Shown in pieces: positions 39,302 to 51,599 of a stretch of DNA of 64,000 bases. A model generated the notes under the pieces. That model did not search any database. It saw only the letters and a program-made list of their open reading frames with translations, and was not told where the DNA came from. Origin of the DNA: Lithodes maja. Its lineage: Eukaryota > Arthropoda > Malacostraca > Decapoda > Lithodidae. The first letter of the stretch is position 1; the number at the start of each line of letters is the position of its first letter. The position numbers were made by a program, and so were the translations under genes. The stretch is from positions 38,716 to 102,715 of the forward strand of contig JBAKBP010007157.1 in NCBI GenBank assembly GCA_037953745.1, in the 5' to 3' direction.

Positions 39302-39484
39302 GTGGAGACATAAAACGGGATTTAGAGCCTCTATAACTGGGCTATCTTAATACATGAGAGGTAGACATATAATAGAGCTAAAATCACCCTAAAAACTAGG
39401 CTAATTAACATTGAATTGACAAAATAATATTTTCTCAAAAACTATTTTCTGAGATTGGACACTAAAGTGAATTGGTCTTGTATG
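39302..39484 (+). repeat. Reference 183-bp monomer (A-like)
   Basis: This unit is chosen as a typical unmutated monomer from the most uniform stretch. Landmarks in order: anchor GTGGAGAC at its start; ACGGGA, with the C at 39,316; an AGCC/GGCT 4-bp inverted pair around TCTATAACTG; the 4-bp indel hotspot TCTTAATAC; a CCCTAAA heptamer at 39,387-39,393; a 13-bp dyad at 39,421-39,433; and two near-identical decamers, TATTTTCTCA and TATTTTCTGA, at 39,428 and 39,443. Hand-counted G+C is 59 of 183. A- and T-runs lie roughly 8-11 bp apart in the 3' half, which would favour intrinsic curvature. Confidence 0.9.
39421..39433. other. 13-bp dyad AAAATA-A-TATTTT in the monomer
   Basis: This is a perfect inverted repeat with a 6-bp arm and a 1-base centre. 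It recurs in most A, C and D monomers. In E monomers (most of 43-60 kb) one base changes, giving AATAATTT, and the arm is broken. Many B monomers have AATAAGATT instead. It is shown here once as the exemplar. A structural role is inference only; AT-rich dyads this short also arise by chance. Confidence 0.6.
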
Positions 39485-40528
39485 GTGGAGACATAAAACG
39501 GGATTTAGAGCCTCTATAACTGGGCTATCTTAATACATGAGAGGTAGACATATAATAGAGCTAAAATCACCCTAAAAACTAGGCTAATTAACATTGAATT
39601 GACAAAATAATATTTTCTCAAAAACTATTTTCTGAGATTGGACACTAAAGTGAATTGGTCTTGTATGGTGGAGACACAAAACGGGATTTAGAGCCTCTAT
39701 AACTGGGCTATCTTAATACATGAGAGGTAGACATATAATAGAGCTAAAATCACCCTAAAAACTAGGCTAATTAACATTGAATTGACAAAATAATATTTTC
39801 TCAAAAACTATTTTCTGAGATTGGACACTAAAGTGAATTGGTCTTGTATGGTGGAGACACAAAACGGGATTTAGAGCCTCTATAACTGGGCTATCTTAAT
39901 ACATGATAGGTAGACATATAATAGAGCTAAAATCACCCTAAAAACTAGGCTAATTAACATTGAATTGACAAAATAATATTTTCTCAAAAACTATTTTCTG
40001 AGATTGGACACTAAAGTGAATTGGTCTTGTATGGTGGAGACACAAAACGGGATTTAGAGCCTCTATAACTGGGCTATCTTAATACATGAGAGGTAGACAT
40101 ATAATAGAGCTAAAATCACCCTAAAAACTAGGCTAATTAACATTGAATTGACAAAAAAATATTTTCTCAAAAACTATTTTCTGAGATTGGACACTAAAGT
40201 GAATTGGTCTTGTATGGTGGAGACATAAAACGGGATTTAGAGCCTCTATAACTGGGCTATCTTAATACATGAGAGGTAGACATATAATACAGCTAAAATC
40301 ACCCTAAAAACTAAGATAATTAACATTGAATTGAAAAAATAATATTTTCTCAAAAACTATTTTCTGAGATTGGACACTAAAGTGATTTGGTCTTGTATGG
40401 TGGAGACATAAAACGGGATTTAGAGCCTCTATAACTGGGCTATCTTAATACATGAGAGGTAGACATATAATAGAGCTAAAATCACCCTAAAAACTAAGAT
40501 AATTAACATTGAATTGAAAAAATAATAT

Positions 40529-43500
40529 TTTCTCAAAAACTATTTTCTGAGATTGGACACTAAAGTGAATTGGTCTTGTATGGTGGAGACATAAAACGGG
40601 ATTTAGAGCCTCTATAACTGGGCTATCTTAATACATGAGAGGTAGACATATAATAGAGCTAAAACCACCCTAAAAACTAGGCTAATTAACATTGAATTGA
40701 CAAAATAATATTTTCTCAAAAACTATTTTCTGAGATTGGACACTAAAGTGAATTGGTCTTGTATGGTGGAGACATAAAACGGGATTTAGAGCCTCTATAA
40801 CTGGGCTATCTTAATACATGAGAGGTAGACATATAATAGAGCTAAAATCACCCTAAAAACTAGGCTAATTAACATTGAATTGACAAAATAATATTTTCTC
40901 AAAAACTATTTTCTGAGATTGGACACTAAAGTGAATTGGTCTTGTATGGTGGAGACATAAAACGGGATTTAGAGCCTCTATAACTGGGCTATCTTAATAC
41001 ATGAGAGGTAGACATATAATAGAGCTAAAATCACCCTAAAAACTAGGCTAATTAACATTGAATTGACAAAATAATATTTTCTCAAAAACTATTTTCTGAG
41101 ATTGGACACTAAAGTGAATTGGTCTTGCATGGTGAGACACAAAACGGGATTTAGAGCCTCTATAACTGGGCTATCTTAATACATGAGAGGTAGACATATA
41201 ATAGAGCTAAAATCACCCTAAAAACTAGGCTAATTAACATTGAATTGACAAAATAATATTTTCTCAAAAACTATTTTCTGAGATTGGACACTAAAGTGAA
41301 TTGGTCTTGTATGGTGGAGACACAAAACGGGATTTAGAGCCTCTATAACTGGGCTATCTTAATACATGAGAGGTAGACATATAATAGAGCTAAAATCACC
41401 CTAAAAACTAGGCTAATTAACATTGAATTGAAAAAATAATATTTTCTCAAAAACTATTTTCTGAGATTGGACACTAAAGTGAATTGGTCTTGTATGGTGG
41501 AGACACAAAACGGGATTTAGAGCCTCTATAACTGGGCTATCTTAATACATGAGAGGTAGACATATAATACAGCTAAAATCACCCTAAAAACTAAGATAAT
41601 TAACATTGAATTGACAAAATAATAATTTCTCAAAAACTATTTTCTGAGATTGGACACTAAAGTGAATTGGTCTTGTATGGTGGAGACACAAAACGGGATT
41701 TAGAGCCTCTATAACTGGGCTATCTTAATACATGAGAGGTAGACATATAATAGAGCTAAAATCACCCTAAAAACTAAGATAATTAACATTGAATTGAAAA
41801 CATAATATTTTCTCAAAAACTATTTTCTGAGATTGGACACTAAAGTGATTTGGTCTTGTATGGTGGAGACATAAAACGGGATTTAGAGCCTCTATAACTG
41901 GGCTATCTTAATACATGAGAGGTAGACATATAATAGAGCTAAAATCACCCTAAAAACTAAGATAATTAACATTGAATTGAAAAAATAATATTTTCTCAAA
42001 AACTATTTTCTGAGATTGGACACTAAAGTGATTTGGTCTTGTATGGTGGAGACATAAAACGGGATTTAGAGCCTCTATAACTGGGCTATCTTAATACATG
42101 AGAGGTAGACATATAATAGAGCTAAAATCACCCTAAAAACTAGGCTAATTAACATTGAATTGACAAAATAATATTTTCTCAAAAACTATTTTCTGAGATT
42201 GGACACTAAAGTGAATTGGTCTTGTATGGTGGAGACATAAAACGGGATTTAGAGCCTCAATAACTGGGCTATCTTAATACATGAGAGGTAGACATATAAT
42301 AGAGCTAAAATCATCCTAAAAACTAGGCTAATTAACATTGAATTGACAAAATAATATTTTCTCAAAAACTATTTTCTGAGATTGGACACTAAAGTGAATT
42401 GGTCTTGTATGGTGGAGACATAAAACGGGATTTAGAGCCTCTATAACTGGGCTATCTACACGAGAGGTAGACATATAATAGAGCTAAAATCACCCTAAAA
42501 ACTAGTCTAATTAACATTGAATTGACAAAATAATATTTTCTCAAAAACTATTTTCTGAGATTGGACACTAAAGTGAATTGGTCTTGTATGGTGGAGACAT
42601 AAAACGGGATTTAGAGCCTCTATAACTGGGCTATCTTAATACATGAGAGGTAGACATATAATAGAGCTAAAATCACCCTAAAATCTAGGCTAATTAACAT
42701 TGAATTGACAAAATAATATTTTCTCAAAAACTATTTTCTGAGATTGGACACTAAAGTGAATTGGTCTTGTATGGTGGAGACATAAAACGGGATTTAGAGC
42801 CTCTATAACTGGGCTATCTACACGAGAGGTAGACATATAATAGAGCTAAAATCACCCTAAAAACTAGTCTAATTAACATTGAATTGACAAAATAATTTAA
42901 ACGGGATTTAGAGCCTCTATAACTGGGCTATCTACACGAGAGGTAGACATATAATACAGCTAAAATCACCCTAAAAACTAAGATAATTAACATTGAATTG
43001 ACAAAATAATAATTTCTCAAAAACTATTTTCTGAGATTGGACACTAAAGTGATTTGGTCTTGTATGGTGGAGACACAAAACGGGATTTAGAGCCTCTATA
43101 ACTGGGCTATCTACACGAGAGGTAGACATATAATACAGCTAAAATCACCCTAAAAACTAAGATAATTAACATTGAATTGACAAAATAATAATTTCTCAAA
43201 AACTATTTTCTGAGATTGGACACTAAAGTGATTTGGTCTTGTATGGTGGAGACACAAAACGGGATTTAGAGCCTCTATAACTGGGCTATCTACACGAGAG
43301 GTAGACATATAATACAGCTAAAATCACCCTAAAAACTAAGATAATTAACATTGAATTGACAAAATAATAATTTCTCAAAAACTATTTTCTGAGATTGGAC
43401 ACTAAAGTGATTTGGTCTTGTATGGTGGAGACACAAAACGGGATTTAGAGCCTCTATAACTGGGCAATCTACACGAGAGGTAGACATATAATACAGCTAA

Positions 43501-45717
43501 AATCACCCTAAAAACTAAGATAATTAACATTGAATTGACAAAATAATAATTTCTCAAAAACTATTTTCTGAGATTGGACACTAAAGTGATTTGGTCTTGT
43601 ATGGTGGAGACACAAAACGGGATTTAGAGCCTCTATAACTGGGCTATCTACACGAGAGGTAGACATATAATACATCTAAAATCACCCTAAAAACTAAGAT
43701 AATTAACATTGAATTGACAAAATAATAATTTCTCAAAAACTATTTTCTGAGATTGGACACTAAAGTGATTTGGTCTTGTATGGTGGAGACACAAAACGGG
43801 ATTTAGAGCCTCTATAACTGGGCTATCTACACGAGAGGTAGACATATAATACAGCTAAAATCACCCTAAAAACTAAGATAATTAACATTGAATTGACAAA
43901 ATAATAATTTCTCAAAAACTATTTTCTGAGATTGGACACTAAAGTGATTTGGTCTTGTATGGTGGAGACACAAAACGGGATTTAGAGCCTCTATAACTGG
44001 GCTATCTACACGAGAGGTAGACATATAATACAGCTAAAATCACCCTAAAAACTAAGATAATTAACATTGAATTGACAAAATAATAATTTCTCAAAAACTA
44101 TTTTCTGAGATTGGACACTAAAGTGATTTGGTCTTGTATGGTGGAGACACAAAACGGGATTTAGAGCCTCTATAACTGGGCTATCTACACGAGAGGTAGA
44201 CATATAATACAGCTAAAATCACCCTAAAAACTAAGATAATTAACATTGAATTGACAAAATAATAATTTCTCAAAAACTATTTTCTGAGATTGGACACTAA
44301 AGTGATTTGGTCTTGTATGGTGGAGACACAAAACGGGATTTAGAGCCTCTATAACTGGGCTATCTACACGAGAGGTAGACATATAATACAGCTAAAATCA
44401 CCCTAAAAACTAAGATAATTAACATTGAATTGACAAAATAATAATTTCTCAAAAACTATTTTCTGAGATTGGACACTAAAGTGATTTGGTCTTGTATGGT
44501 GGAGACACAAAACGGGATTTAGAGCCTCTATAACTGGGCTATCTACACGAGAGGTAGACATATAATACAGCTAAAATCACCCTAAAAACTAAGATAATTA
44601 ACATTGAATTGACAAAATAATAATTTCTCAAAAACTATTTTCTGAGATTGGACACTAAAGTGATTTGGTCTTGTATGGTGGAGACACAAAACGGGATTTA
44701 GAGCCTCTATAACTGGGCTATCTACACGAGAGGTAGACATATAATACAGCTAAAATCACCCTAAAAACTAAGATAATTAACATTGAATTGACAAAATAAT
44801 AATTTCTCAAAAACTATTTTCTGAGATTGGACACTAAAGTGATTTGGTCTTGTATGGTGGAGACACAAAACGGGATTTAGAGCCTCTATAACTGGGCTAT
44901 CTTAATACATGAGAGGTAGACATATAATACAGCTAAAATCACCCTAAAAACTAAGATAATTAACATTGAATTGACAAAATAATAATTTCTCAAAAACTAT
45001 TTTCTGAGATTGGACACTAAAGTGATTTGGTCTTGTATGGTGGAGACACAAAACGGGATTTAGAGCCTCTATAACTGGGCTATCTTAATACATGAGAGGT
45101 AGACATATAATACAGCTAAAATCACCCTAAAAACTAAGATAATTAACATTGAATTGACAAAATAATAATTTCTCAAAAACTATTTTCTGAGATTGGACAC
45201 TAAAGTGATTTGGTCTTGTATGGTGGAGACACAAAACGGGATTTAGAGCCTCTATAACTGGGCTATCTTAATACATGAGAGGTAGACATATAATACAGCT
45301 AAAATCACCCTAAAAACTAAGATAATTAACATTGAATTGACAAAATAATAATTTCTCAAAAACTATTTTCTGAGATTGGACACTAAAGTGATTTGGTCTT
45401 GTATGGTGGAGACACAAAACGGGATTTAGAGCCTCTATAACTGGGCTATCTTAATACATGAGAGGTAGACCTATAATACAGCTAAAATCACCCTAAAAAC
45501 TAAGATAATTAACATTGAATTGACAAAATAATAATTTCTCAAAAACTATTTTCTGAGATTGGACACTAAAGTGATTTGGTCTTGTATGGTGGAGACACAA
45601 AACGGGATTTAGAGCCTCTATAACTGGGCTATCTTAATACATGAGAGGTAGACATATAATACAGCTAAAATCACCCTAAAAACTAAGATAATTAACATTG
45701 AATTGACAAAATAATAA
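40529..45717 (+). repeat. 5,189-bp segmental duplication, copy 1
   Basis: The segment holds 29 monomers, 13 of them the 179-bp form and one truncated to 114 bp. This composition accounts for the 5,189-bp length together with one 1-bp loss. Four private marks recur in copy 2 at exactly +5,189: AAAACCACCC (40,661), GGTGAGACAC (41,131), GAATTGAAAACATAAT (41,791) and the truncation junction AATAATTTAAACGGG (42,891). TGGGCAATCT (43,461) recurs at the same offset. The left limit is the first base after the last mismatch. The first part is A-like; the part after 42,888 is E-type. Confidence 0.9.
42774..42887 (+). repeat. Truncated monomer (114 bp), copy 1
   Basis: A short-form unit loses its last 65 bp. 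Sequence passes directly from GACAAAATAATTT to AAACGGGATTTAG, skipping the TATTTTCTC region, GGACACTAAAG and the GTGGAGAC anchor of the next unit. It also marks the change from A-like to E-type units. Confidence 0.92.
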
Positions 45718-47962
45718 TTTCTCAAAAACTATTTTCTGAGATTGGACACTAAAGTGAATTGGTCTTGTATGGTGGAGACATAAAACGGGATTTAGAGCCT
45801 CTATAACTGGGCTATCTTAATACATGAGAGGTAGACATATAATAGAGCTAAAACCACCCTAAAAACTAGGCTAATTAACATTGAATTGACAAAATAATAT
45901 TTTCTCAAAAACTATTTTCTGAGATTGGACACTAAAGTGAATTGGTCTTGTATGGTGGAGACATAAAACGGGATTTAGAGCCTCTATAACTGGGCTATCT
46001 TAATACATGAGAGGTAGACATATAATAGAGCTAAAATCACCCTAAAAACTAGGCTAATTAACATTGAATTGACAAAATAATATTTTCTCAAAAACTATTT
46101 TCTGAGATTGGACACTAAAGTGAATTGGTCTTGTATGGTGGAGACATAAAACGGGATTTAGAGCCTCTATAACTGGGCTATCTTAATACATGAGAGGTAG
46201 ACATATAATAGAGCTAAAATCACCCTAAAAACTAGGCTAATTAACATTGAATTGACAAAATAATATTTTCTCAAAAACTATTTTCTGAGATTGGACACTA
46301 AAGTGAATTGGTCTTGTATGGTGAGACACAAAACGGGATTTAGAGCCTCTATAACTGGGCTATCTTAATACATGAGAGGTAGACATATACTAGAGCTAAA
46401 ATCACCCTAAAAACTAGGCTAATTAACATTGAATTGACAAAATAATATTTTCTCAAAAACTATTTTCTGAGATTGGACACTAAAGTGAATTGGTCTTGTA
46501 TGGTGGAGACACAAAACGGGATTTAGAGCCTCTATAACTGGGCTATCTTAATACATGAGAGGTAGACATATAATAGAGCTAAAATCACCCTAAAAACTAG
46601 GCTAATTAACATTGAATTGAAAAAATAATATTTTCTCAAAAACTATTTTCTGAGATTGGACACTAAAGTGAATTGGTCTTGTATGGTGGAGACACAAAAC
46701 GGGATTTAGAGCCTCTATAACTGGGCTATCTTAATACATGAGAGGTAGACATATAATACAGCTAAAATCACCCTAAAAACTAAGATAATTAACATTGAAT
46801 TGACAAAATAATAATTTCTCAAAAACTATTTTCTGAGATTGGACACTAAAGTGAATTGGTCTTGTATGGTGGAGACACAAAACGGGATTTAGAGCCTCTA
46901 TAACTGGGCTATCTTAATACATGAGAGGTAGACATATAATAGAGCTAAAATCACCCTAAAAACTAAGATAATTAACATTGAATTGAAAACATAATATTTT
47001 CTCAAAAACTATTTTCTGAGATTGGACACTAAAGTGATTTGGTCTTGTATGGTGGAGACATAAAACGGGATTTAGAGCCTCTATAACTGGGCTATCTTAA
47101 TACATGAGAGGTAGACATATAATAGAGCTAAAATCACCCTAAAAACTAAGATAATTAACATTGAATTGAAAAAATAATATTTTCTCAAAAACTATTTTCT
47201 GAGATTGGACACTAAAGTGATTTGGTCTTGTATGGTGGAGACATAAAACGGGATTTAGAGCCTCTATAACTGGGCTATCTTAATACATGAGAGGTAGACA
47301 TATAATAGAGCTAAAATCACCCTAAAAACTAGGCTAATTAACATTGAATTGACAAAATAATATTTTCTCAAAAACTATTTTCTGAGATTGGACACTAAAG
47401 TGAATTGGTCTTGTATGGTGGAGACATAAAACGGGATTTAGAGCCTCAATAACTGGGCTATCTTAATACATGAGAGGTAGACATATAATAGAGCTAAAAT
47501 CATCCTAAAAACTAGGCTAATTAACATTGAATTGACAAAATAATATTTTCTCAAAAACTATTTTCTGAGATTGGACACTAAAGTGAATTGGTCTTGTATG
47601 GTGGAGACATAAAACGGGATTTAGAGCCTCTATAACTGGGCTATCTACACGAGAGGTAGACATATAATAGAGCTAAAATCACCCTAAAAACTAGTCTAAT
47701 TAACATTGAATTGACAAAATAATATTTTCTCAAAAACTATTTTCTGAGATTGGACACTAAAGTGAATTGGTCTTGTATGGTGGAGACATAAAACGGGATT
47801 TAGAGCCTCTATAACTGGGCTATCTTAATACATGAGAGGTAGACATATAATAGAGCTAAAATCACCCTAAAATCTAGGCTAATTAACATTGAATTGACAA
47901 AATAATATTTTCTCAAAAACTATTTTCTGAGATTGGACACTAAAGTGAATTGGTCTTGTATG

Positions 47963-48076
47963 GTGGAGACATAAAACGGGATTTAGAGCCTCTATAACTG
48001 GGCTATCTACACGAGAGGTAGACATATAATAGAGCTAAAATCACCCTAAAAACTAGTCTAATTAACATTGAATTGA
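47963..48076 (+). repeat. Truncated monomer (114 bp), copy 2
   Basis: This is identical in form to the truncated unit at 42,774, with the junction AATAATTTAAACGGG at 48,080. Sharing of a 65-bp deletion with identical ends is strong evidence that the surrounding segment was duplicated after the deletion. Confidence 0.92.
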
Positions 48077-49687
48077 CAAAATAATTTAAACGGGATTTAG
48101 AGCCTCTATAACTGGGCTATCTACACGAGAGGTAGACATATAATACAGCTAAAATCACCCTAAAAACTAAGATAATTAACATTGAATTGACAAAATAATA
48201 ATTTCTCAAAAACTATTTTCTGAGATTGGACACTAAAGTGATTTGGTCTTGTATGGTGGAGACACAAAACGGGATTTAGAGCCTCTATAACTGGGCTATC
48301 TACACGAGAGGTAGACATATAATACAGCTAAAATCACCCTAAAAACTAAGATAATTAACATTGAATTGACAAAATAATAATTTCTCAAAAACTATTTTCT
48401 GAGATTGGACACTAAAGTGATTTGGTCTTGTATGGTGGAGACACAAAACGGGATTTAGAGCCTCTATAACTGGGCTATCTACACGAGAGGTAGACATATA
48501 ATACAGCTAAAATCACCCTAAAAACTAAGATAATTAACATTGAATTGACAAAATAATAATTTCTCAAAAACTATTTTCTGAGATTGGACACTAAAGTGAT
48601 TTGGTCTTGTATGGTGGAGACACAAAACGGGATTTAGAGCCTCTATAACTGGGCAATCTACACGAGAGGTAGACATATAATACAGCTAAAATCACCCTAA
48701 AAACTAAGATAATTAACATTGAATTGACAAAATAATAATTTCTCAAAAACTATTTTCTGAGATTGGACACTAAAGTGATTTGGTCTTGTATGGTGGAGAC
48801 ACAAAACGGGATTTAGAGCCTCTATAACTGGGCTATCTACACGAGAGGTAGACATATAATACAGCTAAAATCACCCTAAAAACTAAGATAATTAACATTG
48901 AATTGACAAAATAATAATTTCTCAAAAACTATTTTCTGAGATTGGACACTAAAGTGATTTGGTCTTGTATGGTGGAGACACAAAACGGGATTTAGAGCCT
49001 CTATAACTGGGCTATCTACACGAGAGGTAGACATATAATACAGCTAAAATCACCCTAAAAACTAAGATAATTAACATTGAATTGACAAAATAATAATTTC
49101 TCAAAAACTATTTTCTGAGATTGGACACTAAAGTGATTTGGTCTTGTATGGTGGAGACACAAAACGGGATTTAGAGCCTCTATAACTGGGCTATCTACAC
49201 GAGAGGTAGACATATAATACAGCTAAAATCACCCTAAAAACTAAGATAATTAACATTGAATTGACAAAATAATAATTTCTCAAAAACTATTTTCTGAGAT
49301 TGGACACTAAAGTGATTTGGTCTTGTATGGTGGAGACACAAAACGGGATTTAGAGCCTCTATAACTGGGCTATCTACACGAGAGGTAGACATATAATACA
49401 GCTAAAATCACCCTAAAAACTAAGATAATTAACATTGAATTGACAAAATAATAATTTCTCAAAAACTATTTTCTGAGATTGGACACTAAAGTGATTTGGT
49501 CTTGTATGGTGGAGACACAAAACGGGATTTAGAGCCTCTATAACTGGGCTATCTACACGAGAGGTAGACATATAATACAGCTAAAATCACCCTAAAAACT
49601 AAGATAATTAACATTGAATTGACAAAATAATAATTTCTCAAAAACTATTTTCTGAGATTGGACACTAAAGTGATTTGGTCTTGTATG

Positions 49688-50419
49688 GTGGAGACACAAA
49701 ACGGGATTTAGAGCCTCTATAACTGGGCTATCTTAATACATGAGAGGTAGACATATAATACAGCTAAAATCACCCTAAAAACTAAGATAATTAACATTGA
49801 ATTGACAAAATAATAATTTCTCAAAAACTATTTTCTGAGATTGGACACTAAAGTGATTTGGTCTTGTATGGTGGAGACACAAAACGGGATTTAGAGCCTC
49901 TATAACTGGGCTATCTTAATACATGAGAGGTAGACATATAATACAGCTAAAATCACCCTAAAAACTAAGATAATTAACATTGAATTGACAAAATAATAAT
50001 TTCTCAAAAACTATTTTCTGAGATTGGACACTAAAGTGATTTGGTCTTGTATGGTGGAGACACAAAACGGGATTTAGAGCCTCTATAACTGGGCTATCTT
50101 AATACATGAGAGGTAGACATATAATACAGCTAAAATCACCCTAAAAACTAAGATAATTAACATTGAATTGACAAAATAATAATTTCTCAAAAACTATTTT
50201 CTGAGATTGGACACTAAAGTGATTTGGTCTTGTATGGTGGAGACACAAAACGGGATTTAGAGCCTCTATAACTGGGCTATCTTAATACATGAGAGGTAGA
50301 CATATAATACAGCTAAAATCACCCTAAAAACTAAGATAATTAACATTGAATTGACAAAATAATAATTTCTCAAAAACTATTTTCTGAGATTGGACACTAA
50401 AGTGATTTGGGCTTGTATG
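49688..50419 (+). repeat. Four extra long-form E monomers inside copy 2
   Basis: These are four consecutive 183-bp units with TCTTAATACATGAG, GACACAAAACGGG and GTGATTTGG. The last ends in TTTGGGCTTG instead of TTTGGTCTTG at about 50,410. They have no counterpart at this place in copy 1. They closely resemble the long-form run at about 50,780-51,690 and could come from it by a further unequal exchange. Confidence 0.8.
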
Positions 50420-51599
50420 GTGGAGACACAAAACGGGATTTAGAGCCTCTATAACTGGGCTATCTACACGAGAGGTAGACATATAATACAGCTAAAATCA
50501 CCCTAAAAACTAAGATAATTAACATTGAATTGACAAAATAATAATTTCTCAAAAACTATTTTCTGAGATTGGACACTAAAGTGATTTGGTCTTGTATGGT
50601 GGAGACACAAAACGGGATTTAGAGCCTCTATAACTGGGCTATCTACACGAGAGGTAGACATATAATACAGCTAAAATCACCCTAAAAACTAAGATAATTA
50701 ACATTGAATTGACAAAATAATAATTTCTCAAAAACTATTTTCTGAGATTGGACACTAAAGTGATTTGGTCTTGTATGGTGGAGACACAAAACGGGATTTA
50801 GAGCCTCTATAACTGGGCTATCTTAATACATGAGAGGTAGACATATAATACAGCTAAAATCACCCTAAAAACTAAGATAATTAACATTGAATTGACAAAA
50901 TAATAATTTCTCAAAAACTATTTTCTGAGATTGGACACTAAAGTGATTTGGTCTTGTATGGTGGAGACACAAAACGGGATTTAGAGCCTCTATAACTGGG
51001 CTATCTTAATACATGAGAGGTAGACATATAATACAGCTAAAATCACCCTAAAAACTAAGATAATTAACATTGAATTGACAAAATAATAATTTCTCAAAAA
51101 CTATTTTCTGAGATTGGACACTAAAGTGATTTGGTCTTGTATGGTGGAGACACAAAACGGGATTTAGAGCCTCTATAACTGGGCTATCTTAATACATGAG
51201 AGGTAGACATATAATACAGCTAAAATCACCCTAAAAACTAAGATAATTAACATTGAATTGACAAAATAATAATTTCTCAAAAACTATTTTCTGAGATTGG
51301 ACACTAAAGTGATTTGGTCTTGTATGGTGGAGACACAAAACGGGATTTAGAGCCTCTATAACTGGGCTATCTTAATACATGAGAGGTAGACCTATAATAC
51401 AGCTAAAATCACCCTAAAAACTAAGATAATTAACATTGAATTGACAAAATAATAATTTCTCAAAAACTATTTTCTGAGATTGGACACTAAAGTGATTTGG
51501 TCTTGTATGGTGGAGACACAAAACGGGATTTAGAGCCTCTATAACTGGGCTATCTTAATACATGAGAGGTAGACATATAATACAGCTAAAATCACCCTA

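Larger units (their letters stand above)
36007..40528 (+). repeat. Uniform A-like array, 183-bp units, no HOR order
   Basis: Almost every unit is the 183-bp form with ACATAAAACGGG, TCTTAATACATGAG and GAATTGG. Early units carry AATACAGC with AAGATAAT; from about 37,000 they carry AATAGAGC with AGGCTAAT. Scattered point changes (TCTTTATAC at about 36,967 and 38,063, ACAAAACGGG in some units) do not form an obvious cycle. I see no B, C or 179-bp units here. Confidence 0.88.

Noticed and set aside
39315..39350. Possible hairpin AGCC-TCTATAACTG-GGCT
   Set aside because: The stem is only 4 bp with a 10-base loop and does not extend. GCCAATAT and GCCGCT variants keep the stem only by sharing the same GCC. 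Too weak to call a structured RNA or terminator.
39387..39393. CCCTAAA, the plant-type telomere unit, once per A/C/D/E monomer
   Set aside because: A single heptamer never repeats in tandem, and B units have CCCTAAT instead. It is not evidence of telomeric origin or of a plant.
39402..39450. Bacterial-type promoter words (TTGACA followed by an AT-rich hexamer; also TATAAT in GACATATAATAG)
   Set aside because: They recur in every monomer, follow from the AT-rich composition, and no gene lies downstream. The array looks eukaryotic.
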